Below are positions 1-13,274 of a stretch of DNA of 64,000 nt, in pieces. How positions within the stretch are numbered: position 1 is the first letter of the stretch; the number at the start of each line of letters is the position of its first letter. The translations under genes and the position numbers were made by a program. The notes under the pieces were generated by a model. The model did no database searches. It saw nothing but the letters and a program-made list of their open reading frames with translations, and was not told the DNA's origin. This DNA comes from Lactifluus volemus (taxonomy: Eukaryota > Basidiomycota > Agaricomycetes > Russulales > Russulaceae). The DNA lies in contig WTXI01000049.1 in NCBI GenBank assembly GCA_022376515.1, positions 124,001 through 188,000 on the forward strand. The letters run 5' to 3'.

Positions 1-3000
1 GTTCCAGTTAGTGTCAATACTGCATCCCTGCTCCCCTGGGCGGCTGGACCCCCGTCCCTCTCGGGGATATCCAACCCTCATTCTAAGCCTTCGAATCATT
101 GACGTGTTCCATACATTTCAGGTATACTTTGATAAATGCTTTTTGAATTCGTGGAATGTCTGTGAATTCAACGTGCGGCGCGGGCGTGGCTAATAGCGAA
201 GATGTTCTGCATCCATAGCTCAGGCTATTGTCGTTGCCACCGCTCCACCAGATGTCACCTCGGACACTACACTACACCACGTGTCATACTAGTACTGAGC
301 TGCTGTCATGCTAGATGGACGGACAACTGAATAACTTCATATGGTTGTAATCATAAGTAGTTCCATGACATGCATGCTTCCACAAGCCCATGCCCGACAT
401 ATTCGCGCGTATAAGCCTCAGCTAGAACATCTTGCATGGGTCTTTGGTCGTGCCTATTGAAACCATCATGATCCTCCCCTTAGGACTCGGTTCATCATTC
501 AAAAACCCATCGCTTAAATAACGAGGGGGGGAGGGGTCGTTTTTTGGCTTTGACCCATGGTAACTGTAGCTATTGTATAGACAGCTGCCAAGAAAGCGAG
601 CGATGGGAACTGAATACAAGTATTGAATTGGCATCTCTTACGAAAGTTCTCACGATGAGGTGATCCATCATCAATCCTTGACAAGGTCACCCGTTGTACA
701 CCACTCACCTCGCCCATCATAATTTCACCATTTACGATGTCGTCATGATGATCTTCACCCATGATTTACCTAACCCTCAACCCCGTTCGAAGCTTGAAAA
801 AAAAAGTCTTTGCACATTTTTTCACCAGATCATTTTGAACTGAGGGGGACCGTGGCTCTTTGCCACTTCGTGGGACTGCTCAGAGATACAATAAACATGT
901 GGTTATTTATGATCGCCTTTTTCAGTAATCAAAGTTTCGGGTCCAATCGGAGATATGTACCCCCTTTGATTGCCTCTGGTAAAATATATTAAAAGAGGAA
1001 CTTTTCGCCACTTTTACCTAGCTCTTTATTTTACTGATGGAAACCGTCTGGACCGTTCCGGCCTTGTGTGTGTGTGATCCGTACGTTGCCGCACAGAAAT
1101 CACACTCGAACAGATGCCTTTTAGTTATGCAGACGCTGCTACATTTATGCTGTCATGCTAATCGCGTGAGGCCGGCAAATCATCCTTCATAGGCACAGGT
1201 TTAAGGGTCGTGGCTCTGCGCAGCATGCGCAATCGCGGCCGGCTTATCGGCGAACCAATAAAAAGATGGATCGAAACGCGTCGGTGATTTCAGCCACACG
1301 AAGTAAGATCTTCCTTCCACTCTGAATCCTGCCAGCACGAGACAGAGTGACCCCAACAATCTCATGTTTTGATATGTAACGTGCTCGACTAATGTATTAT
1401 AGGCCATCCATAAAAGCTTAGTTTACCCTGCATCAGAATCATCGTTGATACGCGTTACAAGGCATCAACGTTACGCCCAAGGCCCCTCCTTTGAGTAATA
1501 ACGGGGTTCACCCCCACCTGGGAAAAAAAAATGAACCTACAACGACAAAAAGGTGGTTATGACCCCCGCGAAGGCTATTTTTGATTCATTTCGTCCTTCA
1601 CGGAAGCGAGGTGTTCTTCTACAACTGTGGCCCCGGGTGTGACGGTGACGCCCGATATGTCTATATGGAGGCAGGAAAATGAGAGAAATCCAAGCCAGCT
1701 GCTTCTTTACACAGTTCAAGGAAAATCGGGGGGGGGACGAGTATGACTGCGCGATGTGTTACAGGGTAAAGATAACTTTTTACAACAGTGTTCCCGGTAA
1801 CTTGGCCAGTTCCTGGTCCCTATCAAGGCGTGTTGGGTGTGGGTGAATCTGAAGCCTGATATCACTGTCCGTAATGTCATATTGGCCCCTAACAATCATG
1901 GTGGGGAAGGCCCGGAACCGAGAGAGCGCAAGTCGCCGACAGTTCAAAGTTCAAAAGATGCGTACTAGTACGTGGGCTTTTGAGCGAGAAAATCGGGCAA
2001 AAAAAGACTCGGGGGAAGGCCAATATGGCTTATTGGAGTTTGCCTCAGGCACGACTCAGACTGCACCCAAATGAGCGACGGACAAGAGGGAAAAATGCCG
2101 AAAATACTTTGATTAGTCAGTCAGCCGAAAGGTGAGGAGAGTCCAGCCCCCCCCCTCGCGTCGTTACGTGGGAAGAATTAAAGACTGAAAAGGATGCAAA
2201 TGGATGAGAAGAACCGACCACCACGGGCTCCTGTATTAAAAAAAGTGGAACTGTATGAGCTGTTAACGCATTGAGCAATCCATCAATCCATTCTCCGTTC
2301 CTAAGCTAAGGATGTGAACGGAAACAGAATAGCGCCACGCCGCGTCACGCGTCATCTCTCCGGCGATTCAATATAAACCGATGGGAAGCTACGCGCGCTT
2401 CTTCTTCGATTCCACTTGGGGGAGGGGGTCTCTCTTATCTCTCTTCACTTCTATCGCAAAGCAGGGAAGGTGGATGGACGAGAAAGCTGAGAGAGCCCTG
2501 CTTCTTTATCGTTGCTCTTTCGCTCAGCAAACGTGTTTATGGCGAACGTGCGAAGCAAGCACATACACTCCCGCGCAAACGCCGTCCATGGAATGATGTG
2601 TCTGGATTCCCGACCATCGGCCTTTTCCGGCGGTCCGTTTTTCCCGTTTATCAGCTGTTCTCAATCAGTTTGGGCTACACACGGGGTCCAGCCATTGGAA
2701 TCCAGCTATGGTCTCTTTACAGCTCTAAACTTGCGCCACTGTTACTGTATTGCATTCGAAGCGTTATGCCTTACGTGTTAGACCGTAAGAGCTGAGCAAG
2801 CATTATAAGAAAAGTTCGGTCATTTCAAGCTTTCCCGGTCACGTTCACTACCTCCGATTCCCATATCAAGATGCGCAAGCTCGCTGCTCATTCTTGATAC
2901 CTCCCCACGCCACAATGCATAATCAATGCATCTGCCATCGACTAATCGACGTGGATCCAGTGTTCGGCTGGCTTCCAAGATTCCGTTTCGCTTCTTGATG

Positions 3001-3246
3001 GGCACCGCCAGGACAATGCCGCATGTGCGTGCGGTTGATTCTCATCGGTGTTGCACACGAGAGGGTTCGCTCCCGGAAAACAACCGAGTCTGGAATTGTT
3101 TCGGCGAAACTTCTTGCGCACTGGCTCGTCGCACCTGCTACGTCGCGATCGTTCTAATTTACCCCTGAAAATCGTTTTATTTGCCTCATGCCTCGGTTCT
3201 TCGTACAATCTTCGATTGAATATCAACCATATACCATCACCATATG
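1..3246. other. Intergenic, no supported gene
   Basis: I see no open reading frame longer than about 90 codons and no recognisable protein family in this 3.2-kb stretch. It contains short mononucleotide runs (for example G runs near 526 and 1728 and an A run near 798) and AT-rich patches. A short reading frame near 2381-2596 and another at 2926-3168 have no codon bias or motif that I can support as genes. Confidence 0.5.
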
Positions 3247-4306
3247 CTAGCCGATCAAAGGCATGGACCCGTTCTCTTGCGGGCGACGAAAAAGCCGGAG
3301 AAGAGTGATCGCATCACGGCTATACCTTTTCATAGCAGGGTCGTCATCGACCTGCCCCTCCGATTTCAGCCGGAGCGCTTTTGAGACTCTGAGGCTTAGC
3401 CGCGTACCGAGGACCATGCAAAACTTTTTTTGAGCAGTGAGAAGAAGCGCTTGTCGGCCTTTCTGCGCTTCTTGTAGCAGAACAGCACCTCGGGTGCAAT
3501 CGCGGGAGGAGGCGGTACGAGGGCGGATAACGTGGAGACGAGCAGCGGGAAAGCTGGCTCAAAGTACACGCAGTCGGCCGCGAGAATAATGTCTGGACGT
3601 GGTAGTTTGGGTGGTGGCTTGGCCCTGAAAAAGTTAAGAGTTAGCATCGATCGGCACGCACGTTTGGATGGTGGAACGTACCAGTCTAATTCTGCTGCCA
3701 CAACGGTCGATTGCAATCTATTGAGCAGATATTGCGCTCCATGATCGGGATGAGAGATCTGTGTCCGCGGGGGTCGAAGAAGATGAATCAAGAGATGGCG
3801 ATGATAAGTTGATGTAGGAAAGAGTAACGCACGGCTGGTCTGTGATACATACACGTGCACCAGATAGCCCGCTACAAGCCCGACGAGGCCCGTACCACTG
3901 CCAAGTTCGAGGATATTCAAACCCTGGAGGGCATATCCACGGCGGGCGATGTAGCTCGCCAACACCTACCAACGACGCACGTTGATCAAGTTTGGCACAT
4001 CACAGAAAAAAAAAGATGATGATAATCGACAAGAGGGCGCACCTCTCCTGCTGGCCAAGCGATACCGCCGCAGCCTGGTCTCGAATCGACGGCGAGAGAC
4101 AATGTAATTGTCCGATGAGTCTCCTCGGGGCGGACAGACGGGGCTCGGATATTGACTTGAATGATCTGGTCGCACACAGATGGGGGTTGGGCTGGTAGTA
4201 GTTCAGGGTCATCTGTGGAACAAAGGTGTCGAAGGGGGTCGATAACGTCGAGAAGCTCTTCTTCCGCAAGCGAGAGTTGGCTCGTTGTATTCGAGGGCGC
4301 CACCAT
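3247..4306 (-). CDS. EFM6/METTL21-type protein-lysine methyltransferase, with two apparent frameshifts
   Basis: Seven-beta-strand SAM-dependent methyltransferase of the Methyltransf_16 group, whose fungal EFM6-like members methylate a lysine of a translation factor. Exon 1 from the ATG at 4304-4306 ends in GCGGIAWPAGEV. Exon 2 carries the SAM-binding motif LELGSGTGLVGLVAGYL. The next blocks are VCITDQP, then IPIMERNI, then STVVAAELDW. After a short GT..AG intron comes PRPDIILAADCVYFEPAFPLL. The typical family tail DDDPAMKRYSRDAI lies in another frame near 3270-3355, so a last intron or lesion is needed there. Two one-base losses, near 3860 (GGG read as GG) and near 3726 (CC read as C), break the frame. 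They could be assembly errors or a young pseudogene. A Ser/Pro-rich gene is divergent about 590 bp upstream. Family call is firm; intactness and substrate are not. Confidence 0.8.
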
Positions 4307-4895
4307 AAAAGCTTGACGGCGAAAGGACGTGCCAGTGGTGGACTAGCCGGAATCAGCGACTCCACTCGATCGACGTATCAGGTCAGGTGGTCAGCTTTGT
4401 TTAAAACATCGCTTGCGGTTGAGGCGTCGATCAGTTGGATCTTGACGAGCTTGACGAGTAAAGAAAAAAATATTGATGAGCGAGGAAGGATGACCGTTAC
4501 TCTATTGGCACTGGCACTGGGAACGCTCGACAGGCCCGAAATTGACTGGAACCGAAGGAACGGCGAGGTATTAACTGATGGAAGAGGAAACATCAAGCCG
4601 TTAGTAATCCGATACGGATCTAAACGCTTTCCTCAGACCGATGTCGAGACCCCCCATAATGGTACGGTATCATGGCGCCTCCCTTATAACTATCCCTCGC
4701 TCGCCCGACTCTATTACTCCCTTCCTCTCCCATTAGTACTCTTCCTTGCGCTCTTGTCTCGTCAGAGCACTGTCCCTCTAGACTCACGATTACGATACTC
4801 CCTCTCCTCGTCCCCCCTTCCCGGCCATACGTGCAAGTTGCCGGTCCACCTCTTGAAGACTATCTCCAGACTTGTCGTCCGTCACCGCGTCACCC

Positions 4896-5747
4896 ATGAA
4901 ACTTACCACCACCACCCTTCTCCCTTTCGCACCTCACCAACAAGAGACCCCACCGACCTCTCCACGGACTCACATCCATTCAAAACTACCCAGCTTATTC
5001 AATCGACCTTGTCCAATGTCAAGCTCATCCCCCATTCACCTCATCGGCGTTCCTTGTCGCCCAAACACACTGCGAGTCAAGCCCTCCATAATTTCAGAAG
5101 CATCCTACGAGTCATCTTCCTCCTCGTCCTCATCCTCATCAACGTCCTCCTCTCCCTCATTACCAGACGCATCCCCCACTTCTTGTTCTACACCGCTTTC
5201 GCCACTACCACCACCATCACCACCATCGTAAGTATTTCATCGCATCTTTTGACCCGCTACTGCTACGTGTGTTGTCCTGATCTCGATCACTTTCCATTTT
5301 TGTCAGTCGTCCATCCGGCAAATCACGGCCGCTTCCCCAGCCACCCAAGCTCCCCCAGCCACCACTACCCAATTCGACCTCAGGCTCAACCTCGATAACC
5401 GGCCACATTCGACCGAGGACTCCACCACCAGCGTGGTCTCCCCCCGGCACACAAGCGCCAGCCCCACCGCGCCCGACGCTGCCAAGGCTGGTTCCCCCTC
5501 CCCCACCCCAACAGCGGCACTTTTCGTCGACACAGGATGTCCGATTAACATCCGCATCACCCCGGGTATCTACCGTGACCGACAGACCGACCTCGTCATT
5601 GTTCGAACCACCCCGGGTCCGCCCTCTACCGATGAGACCAGTGCCTCCAGGTCCTCCCAGTGAGGACAACACCCCGGTCGCTCCCTATGGGCGAACAAGA
5701 TGGCCTACGGATTACACAATCCTTGAGGAAGATATCCTTCCCTTATG
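4896..5747 (+). CDS. Ser/Pro-rich low-complexity protein, two exons
   Basis: Hypothetical protein. Exon 1 runs from the ATG at 4896 (MKLTTTTLLPF) to 5227 and includes a run of about ten serines (near 5105-5145) followed by Ser/Pro-rich sequence. A clear intron starts with GTAAGT at 5228 and ends at an AG at 5305-5306. Exon 2 begins at 5307 and stays open as a proline-rich chain (PPPPPQQRHF and similar), ending in the more ordered tail TDYTILEEDILPL before TGA at 5745-5747. The splice brings two separate open frames into one, which is the main evidence that this is a real gene. No domain recognised; the composition suggests a disordered regulatory or scaffold protein. A longer frame over the same DNA starting at 4226 crosses the opposite gene and is rejected. 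Confidence 0.55.
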
Positions 5748-8700
5748 ATGATCAGCGTACCATCGATTGGGACTTGATTGATGAAGTTATGATGCATTCA
5801 AGCTAAAAAGGACCGACAATCTCTTGTGTGTGTAAAACTCATTTACTCTTCTTGCCTATCTCCCCAGGTGGGGAAACGATTGTACTCCCGTGGTGTGTCT
5901 TTTCATCGCACGCTTTGTAATGAAAACGTTTCAGTGAACATTATTTCCGTATCTTGCCTTTTGCCTCCCACCTTGCCGCAATGTCGTTTAAGCTGTTATA
6001 ATGTTCCAGTCACACATTTTTTATGATGCTGCAATCGAATCAAATCACAACTCTCGCTGTTCCCAAGCCCTTTGTCTATCCCTGTTTGTGTGGGAAAAAG
6101 TGCCGGGTTACCAGTTTGTCCAACCCATACGGTACAGTTTAGAACTGTTCGCTCGTGGCGTCCTCCGCAATTTCTGCCGAGGCATCCGACGTACCCGCGA
6201 GTTCCTTCTTGCGTCGTACAAATCCAACGAACTGCGAGATCCCTCTTTAGAGCGCCTGCCAATAAGTCCCGCATCTATCCCATAGAGGGAAATCTGTGAA
6301 TCAGGCTTTGCCACTTTGGCGCTCCGAGCGACCGCGGATGCTTTTTCCATCTCAACTTTGTTTTTGGCAGGTGGATACCATAGCTGCCGCAATCCTTGCT
6401 CCTTTTTTATTTTTAAAAATTGAAACGTATCGCGTACACAGTAAAGTGAGGCTACCTGGCGCTGAATATAACACTTTTCTTACTCGAAATGATATGAATC
6501 CATGTGCAGCTGTCTACCGTACATTTGGCAGGCAATACTATGCACAGCCCCACCTGCCCCCGTGAGTGGTGCACAGTAATTGTGAAACGAGAAATTCACT
6601 AAACAATATAAGCGGCGGTGGAGTAGCCGCCGCTGCCATCGTCCGGCTTTATCCTCCAAATATGTCATGTCTCGGTGTGCAGTGCTGCCAGTGCTCCCGA
6701 GTCGTACTTAAGTTCCGCACGCACCTAGCAAAACTCTGAGAAACCCGAATCCTGCGGATCCCCGCCTTTTGATCATTATGAGTCACCACAGGGAGGAGCG
6801 GCGTAAAGACAGGGCTACTGTACTAATTGAACTTCTTTTTTCCCGGTTCTTTTTCCCGGTTCTTCTTTCCCTTCCCCCCCCCCCACCCACCCTTCAACCA
6901 ATCTGGCGCCGCCGACGCTGACCATTCGCTAAAATGGGGAAAATTCCCTTTTTTTTTTACACGACGCAAAAAGCAGCGAAAAAAAAAGTCAGTTATTTTG
7001 ACAAGTGGCCCTAATGTTTTTTTTTTCTTGTCAATGTGCCTCTCTCTCTTCAGACTGTTCGCGTAGTAGGGCGATCAACATTCAGGGCTCCGTATTTTTC
7101 GAAAGAAAGAAAAAAAAAAACGAATTATTGCGACGATTGATCGACTCAGATAAATAAAGTTCTGATTTTGGACAAGTTCATAATTCGAGCTGCATGAGGG
7201 GGCTGGCTACTTCAATCAGTAGCACATGGCTTGCCTTCCGGGGATAAAAAGTCAGTATGTTCCTGTATGTATTCCGGTCCTGGTGTACAGCTCTGCAATG
7301 ACGGCTGCCAATCTTTTTTTTTCCGACAACCGATCCGAGCATGGAAATGGATGCCCGGGGCATCTTTTCACTTTTACACCGGCAAGTGACCCAGTGCGAC
7401 ATGTTATGTCCATCATTTCCGATTATCGAATGATTGACAGACTTTGTGATCGGTGCGGTAGTAAATATCTCAATGCTGTGCTGGCTGTCCGATTGCGCAT
7501 GGTGAATGTCATTCTGCTGCGGCGCGGTAGATATTAAAGTGTAACGAACAAATCGCGCTGGGCGTTGGCAGTTGGTTCAGGACTGATGGTCGTTTGTTCA
7601 CCGCCATGGTTAATGACGCGTGGTGATGCGTTGTATGTGAGGCAAACATTATGTAAAATGTAACGCCCATCACCGCCAGGGCATGAAAAGGGGTTGATTG
7701 ATACTAAGAGGACATCTTCTATTGATCATGGATAAACTGTTCTCATATGCAAGTAGTAAGAACTAGACGGCAAAGTCCTGCCGCAGAGTGCGGGCAAAAT
7801 CGAGTAAGGAACGTCACCCAAAATTGTCTTAGGCTCCCCATTTTTCGGGGACGAAGGACAACACCCTGTTTGGCATTCCACAACCGTTGGCCTACAAACG
7901 GGACGCAGACGCATATGCACCAACACATGAGAGCAGAGGTCTCCCTCCTGCACAGGTCGCCATGCTATGTTCGCTCGTATACGCGGCTTCGCGCTAGAGT
8001 GGTATCTGGCGCTTTCACCGATAACGAAGAACGTGAATGGGAAATATCTGGTGAAGAGCCTGATGCGAGGCATCCTAACGAGAAGCGCGATGACGCGAGC
8101 GTGCGTGCAGAGCTTGGCGGAAAGCGGAGCGCCGACACTAGTAAGCGTAACTTGCATTTCCACATGGGTGATGGGCTAGTACGTTGGATCCATTCGGGCT
8201 GTCAACATACGCCGCGCGAAGGCAGATTGAATCACCCCAAGTGACAAAACGATTGACCGCGTTACGTTGGGCAAATGGAGGGGAAGATGGACGGATGCCC
8301 CTGGGTCACCTCCGAGTCCGTCCTTGATTTATGCGATTACGGTTCATATCGTCGGAGCGGCTACAAGTACTGGCCAAGCCGGTCTAGGAAAATGACGAAG
8401 CGGGATGCCTCAAAAGAACTCTGTGCGACGTCAAGTACTACATAGTAGATGGAGAGTATTTAGGGTGAGTCGCTGGGTGTCATAGCTATAGCATGGACTG
8501 ATCCGATTGAGAACGCGCGCTCAATTCATGCCTAGTCCGAGTCGTCTAACACTGGCAAGAAGTTTCGTTTCGTAAAGAATGAGCGTGCACAGAGCCCTAG
8601 ATCATTGAAGGGGTGGATATGCGGCTAGGACCAAGAGGATGAGCAAACGAAGACTAGAGAATAAAAATTCGACTTTGAAGGGGAATCGTGGACACATCAA

Positions 8701-10075
8701 AGCCATGTGGTTCGGGCCGCGGTGACCGTCGACTGTAAATTCTTGGAACCAATGCCGGTGGTGACAAGGACCTTGAAGTCGAGTTTGTATTAGCCACTTA
8801 ATCATGATGTAGCTTGGCTCTTCCTACCTGGGACTAACAAGGGAGAGCAAGCAAGTGACGATGGATAGCATCTACTGAAAGTATTTTCTCCTTTGAAGGA
8901 TCTCATCCTTGCCAAGTTGGGCCATATCAGGCGGTCTGTCATTGCCAATGTGACGGCGCAACGACTTTACAGGACATTCCACACAACTCCCTCGTTCCCT
9001 CGGCTCCAGCAATACTGAGTGAGAGAAGCGACGCCACCTACTTGCCCCTTGGACTCGGATGCCTCACACAATAAGATTGTTCAGTTGCTCAGTCATTTAC
9101 CACTGGCATGATGCACTACCAGCAGAGCTCAAGATGTTCAACCTCGTCATAACCCTCTTGATCACGATGACGTTTCGAAATTCCTGATTTCGCTCAGCAC
9201 TCTCTCCGCTCGTTGAACGTTGAACTCTGCATGGAAATTTGTAACATTGATGACACGTCATGGTCCTTCCCGGCCTCTCACCATTCTTTGTCCGATGCAC
9301 CGACCTCCCCCAAACTTCCTCGATCTAGGAGAACCTCCATACGCAAGCAGCTGTTTCTAATGCTTTTGTTCCTCGTCAAACCTGTAGGAGCCTCCCATGC
9401 TAGACTAGTAATAACCGGCCGCGGCCCTAACATGTACAACATCTGGCCCAGATGGTGGACCAGACCATCCGGCGTGGTTTGAGGATCAGTGGCTCATACG
9501 CCTTCTGTCAGTTTCATACCCCTTACTCTCTCATTCTGCCTTGAGTCTTTTCCTCTCTGTTCACCTCATATCTAATACCCTTTTCTCCGTCCCACCTTTC
9601 TCATTCTAAGCCAAGTTGTTTCATCTGCCTCTTACTAAAGTCCTAAGTCTGTTAACATCTCAGTTTTGACTCATCACCTCGTACCCACTGGTGTAGGGTC
9701 AGCCATAGACTGACCAAGCTGAGGTCATTGCTCTCTTCACGACCTCCAAGTCAAAAACATGCGGGTGTGGCCAGTCCTGAGCAGGTTATCGTCGCGGATG
9801 TGGCGACACTTCCAAATTCTAGTAATACGCAGAAAGGGAAGGAAGTGGCTTGGGAGCTGATCCCCCGTGTGGTCTTATAGGCTGCATTTGACCCCATTCG
9901 AGGTGTCTTGACAAATCACTTCATTCTCAGATAGTCTCTACCTCAGGGTCACCGGCTAGCAAAGGACAAGTAACAACAGACCCCACTGCAGGGTATAAGT
10001 ACATCCATTACCTCGGAAGATTTAAATATGGGTGGATCTGTCTGAACCCTCCGACTATGCGCATCGACTCGACGT
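5748..10075. other. Intergenic, no supported gene
   Basis: A 4.3-kb stretch with no recognised protein family. It has pyrimidine-rich tracts at about 6830-6895 and T/A runs at 6948-6958 and 7016-7025. Overlapping random frames occur on both strands at 7.7-8.2 kb, the longest 165 codons on the plus strand, with no family resemblance and no splice-supported extension. Confidence 0.4.
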
Positions 10076-13000
10076 TCAAATAACGCCTTTGATAATATCG
10101 CAGCTATACGAGAAAAACGTCGCAAGCCGCGTGCGTCAGCTAATGGACAGGAAATAGAACATCTGCGTACCTTGTTCAGCTAAGCCGTATACATACGCTA
10201 CAAGCGCACAAACGTCAACACGCACGCAACAAAGAAACCCCGGGGAAGGGGGAGGGGTGGACGTACTCTGAGTCGGCGCACCAATGTGGAGCGGAAGTAT
10301 AGAAAGGTCGACTACGCGCAAGTTCTGCGTCCCGTAGACCTAGAGACCACGGCGAGTGAGTATAGAGTGGTGGACCTGCGCACACGTAGTGACTAACCTT
10401 TAGACGCGGATCAACGACCCCACCCTTGTCACGCGGGAGCATCGAGCACGTCCCCGATGTGTCTAGATGAGTTTGGTCGCGGTTCTGTGTGAGAATGGAA
10501 TCAGGGATGCGCACGAGCAATTGAGTTTGTGTGTTGCTTGATCCATGCGACGAGTTCCTCGTCCGTTTGTACTTCCGGACCGGGATTATGCTCCCGTGCT
10601 GTCACCAGAAATAAATATGGGCTCCATTAGGATGCTGACAGGCCGCACCGATGATGTCTCCAATGGGTGATGTCTTGCCCAGTTTGCGCACAAACTTCAC
10701 CAACTCGACCATATTTTGCAAATCTGCGGTGGCACATCAGTACGTCCGTTGCGTGGGGGAGTAAGACCTGCTGACCGAAGTCATCCTCATAGTAGTGCGG
10801 ATCTAGAGCGGGTGGTGCGAGCGGGTCCGCAGATGCTGCGTGCTACAAGGAAGGAAGGGAGGTACAATACATGAGAAAGCATCAGCATCCACATAAAGCG
10901 ACGACATACGATGGTACCACGCGACCAGGGGTGATTCAAAATTGACACGATCGTGATGTATTTCTTTCCTGGCTCAGGCGGGTCTTTGTCCTCCGTTCAG
11001 CACCCTACGCAGACAGTAGGAAGGATCGAGGGGACGCACTTGGACGAGAGAGGAACGTCGGCATGCTGACCACCTCCAAGCTAGCCGTGCCTGCGCCAAG
11101 CTTGTCAAGCTGCAGTGCGTACTGTTCCGCAATCCCAGGCCGCCAGGTCTCGGCTGGCGTGGCGCGGATCCGTGCGGCCTGCGAGGCGGCGAGCGCCGCA
11201 CCATTGGGCGAGAGGCGTGCGAGGGAGCCCGTGCCGATACCAAGGAAGGAGAGACGGAAGAGGCCCTTATGCTCCGTGCTGTCATCACCGCCCAAGTCGG
11301 TTGGATCATTCTGTGACAAGGCAAGATAAAGCTTACTAGAGCTGGAGCTGTTGCTTTAGAATGGCTTCGTCTGAGAGGGGATCTAGTGTGTTGTAATTTT
11401 CCGGATGCTTGAGCTCTTGATGTTTGTGAGCATAGGACAGAGCGCAGGGAGAAGATACATACCGAAGCCCAGCGCTGTAAAGATGTGTTCTTGTACATTT
11501 TCCCCGACGCTGGGGAGGGCAACCCTTGGAGTGCACCAATTTTGGCAAGTATTTCCGGGTTACCGACGCCAGAAAACTCGAGAATCTACACATGTTATGT
11601 CGTCATGATCCAAACCATCTGCGAAATGCAATACGGGGTATACCTGAGGTGTCTTGATCGTACTGTCACAACATCAACATTAAACACTGCATCGTATTCA
11701 AAGTTCTGGAATCACGCTTACCCGGCGCTCAGGATGACTTCTCTCTTCGCGCGTCCCGTATACGTTTTGCCCTCATGCACAAACTCGACACCCGAGGCGA
11801 TTACATCACCTTCCGCGTTCTTGTCATCTCTGAATAGAACCCTCGTCACGGCGAGGAAACAACCACGCGGAGATTCTTGCGTGAACTTGCTTGATTCAAG
11901 TACTCCTGAGAGGCATTGTGGCATGCGTGAGCCCGCACGGGCCAGGTCAGATGGCAATCTAGATCCAACGCACCACAGCGTATGAACGTCTGTTTGTCTC
12001 CGGATTGACCGAGCAGGTTGCCATCCACGCTGCATTACCCTGCAATTTACATCAGCTCCTTCGCGTACTAGTTGCGCAACTCGCCGAGTCCGCCATGTGG
12101 GAATACGTACATCACCTTGTGTCTAGGGAGACCAGAAAGGTGAGCAGCAGGATCCAAGGCACAGGGAGCTCCTGATCTTACCGCATCTCTTGCAGGAGGA
12201 AGGCCCAGGTTTCCGAGGGTCTAAATGCACGACATCAGCACCCCATAAGGTCATTCAGGTGTGAATTGGTGTGACCTACATCTTGATATAGAGTATCCCA
12301 GCCAGAGCGAAGGGGCGGGTAACAAGTGGAGATCGGACCTGACTTGATGTTTAGTAACCAGAATCAGGTGATACGTCGCGTATTCCTTACCATTTATTCC
12401 GTGATGCGCTGGATCAAAGTGCAGCCGCTCTGCCGCCTCCTCTTGCGCACTAGGCGGAGTAAACCTGCATCATAGTTCATCAAAATCAAACGCGGCCCAC
12501 TCGAAGCTCGTGAGTCAACGTACCGCTCACTTTTTCTTGAATACCGAATATAGGTCTCCCAATTCCACCCCGGGTTTCCGAGTTTCTCGATTGCTAGCGC
12601 ACAAAATCTCAATTCATTATAAGTGATAAACCATAGACTGCACGGCGTACCATCGATATCTGACGCAGGTGGTTGGGTGAAAACGTAGAAGTTGATACCC
12701 GATGAGCCACCGAGGCCCTTGCCTCTGTGTTCGATCATCAGTCGCTTATGTCGAGATGCATGCACGGTAGAATCGTACCGTGGCCAATAGGATACTGTGT
12801 CATTGCAGTGCTTTTGAGGGGCCTGAAGCGGCGGGAGCGTGGGATCAGCGTGGTGAGCCCGTGTATGAATGAACATGATACGCACCGTCATAAACCCCCA
12901 CTCGTAGTCGGGTTGGAAAAAGTTCTTGCCAAATGTACCGGACATGGCTGCGTGCGATATGAGAGATAATAACAGCGTAGTGAGACGGAAACACACTGAT

Positions 13001-13274
13001 CGAGTCGTCGTTGAGATTGGCACGCCCGGCTTCGAGGACAAGTACGGACGTATTAGGATCTTCAGATAAACGAGTGGCAACCACAAGGCCAGCGGTCTAC
13101 ATACATACGTCAGCGAGCGTTGGGATTGAAGATGGGAGGTGCTTACTCCTCCACCTGCAGTGTGCGTCGAGTCGAGGGAGTGGTGAGAGCACACAAAATA
13201 TACGTACCGACGACTATATAGTCATACTCGCGGTCCACAATATCGTGAACTGAAGTTAAGAGATTTGCAGCCAT
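10076..13274 (-). CDS. GMC family FAD-dependent oxidoreductase (aryl-alcohol/alcohol oxidase-like), many introns
   Basis: Glucose-methanol-choline oxidoreductase, a flavoenzyme oxidising alcohols or sugars. The ATG at 13272-13274 starts MAANLLTSVHDIV; the FAD-binding beta-alpha-beta motif EYDYIVVG joins by splicing to VATRLSEDPNTSVLVLEAG. Next come NFFQPDYEWGFMTV and the family signature PRGKGLGGSSGINF. Further on are VTRVLF, KREVILSAG and GLPSVGENVQEH. The C-terminal half continues with LDPHYYEDDF spliced to DLQNMVELVKFVRK, EELVAWIKQ, GTCSMLPRDKGGVVDPRLKV and LRVVDLSILPLHI, ending near DIIKGVI. At least eight introns are needed. The catalytic His of the HTSGT motif is created by splicing (C + AC across a phase-1 intron near 10460-10510). 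The second catalytic position reads APTQ where relatives have AHTQ. No secretion signal is seen. Family certain; exact exon borders in 11.3-12.4 kb and the last exon are not. Confidence 0.82.

Noticed and set aside
4226..5398. 390-codon plus-strand frame
   Set aside because: It overlaps the start of the methyltransferase on the other strand and runs in a different frame from the splice-supported Ser/Pro-rich gene at 4896-5747.
7747..8244. 165-codon plus-strand frame with several overlapping frames on both strands
   Set aside because: No family motif, no codon bias that I can see, and equal-length frames on both strands, as expected by chance in G/C-rich DNA.
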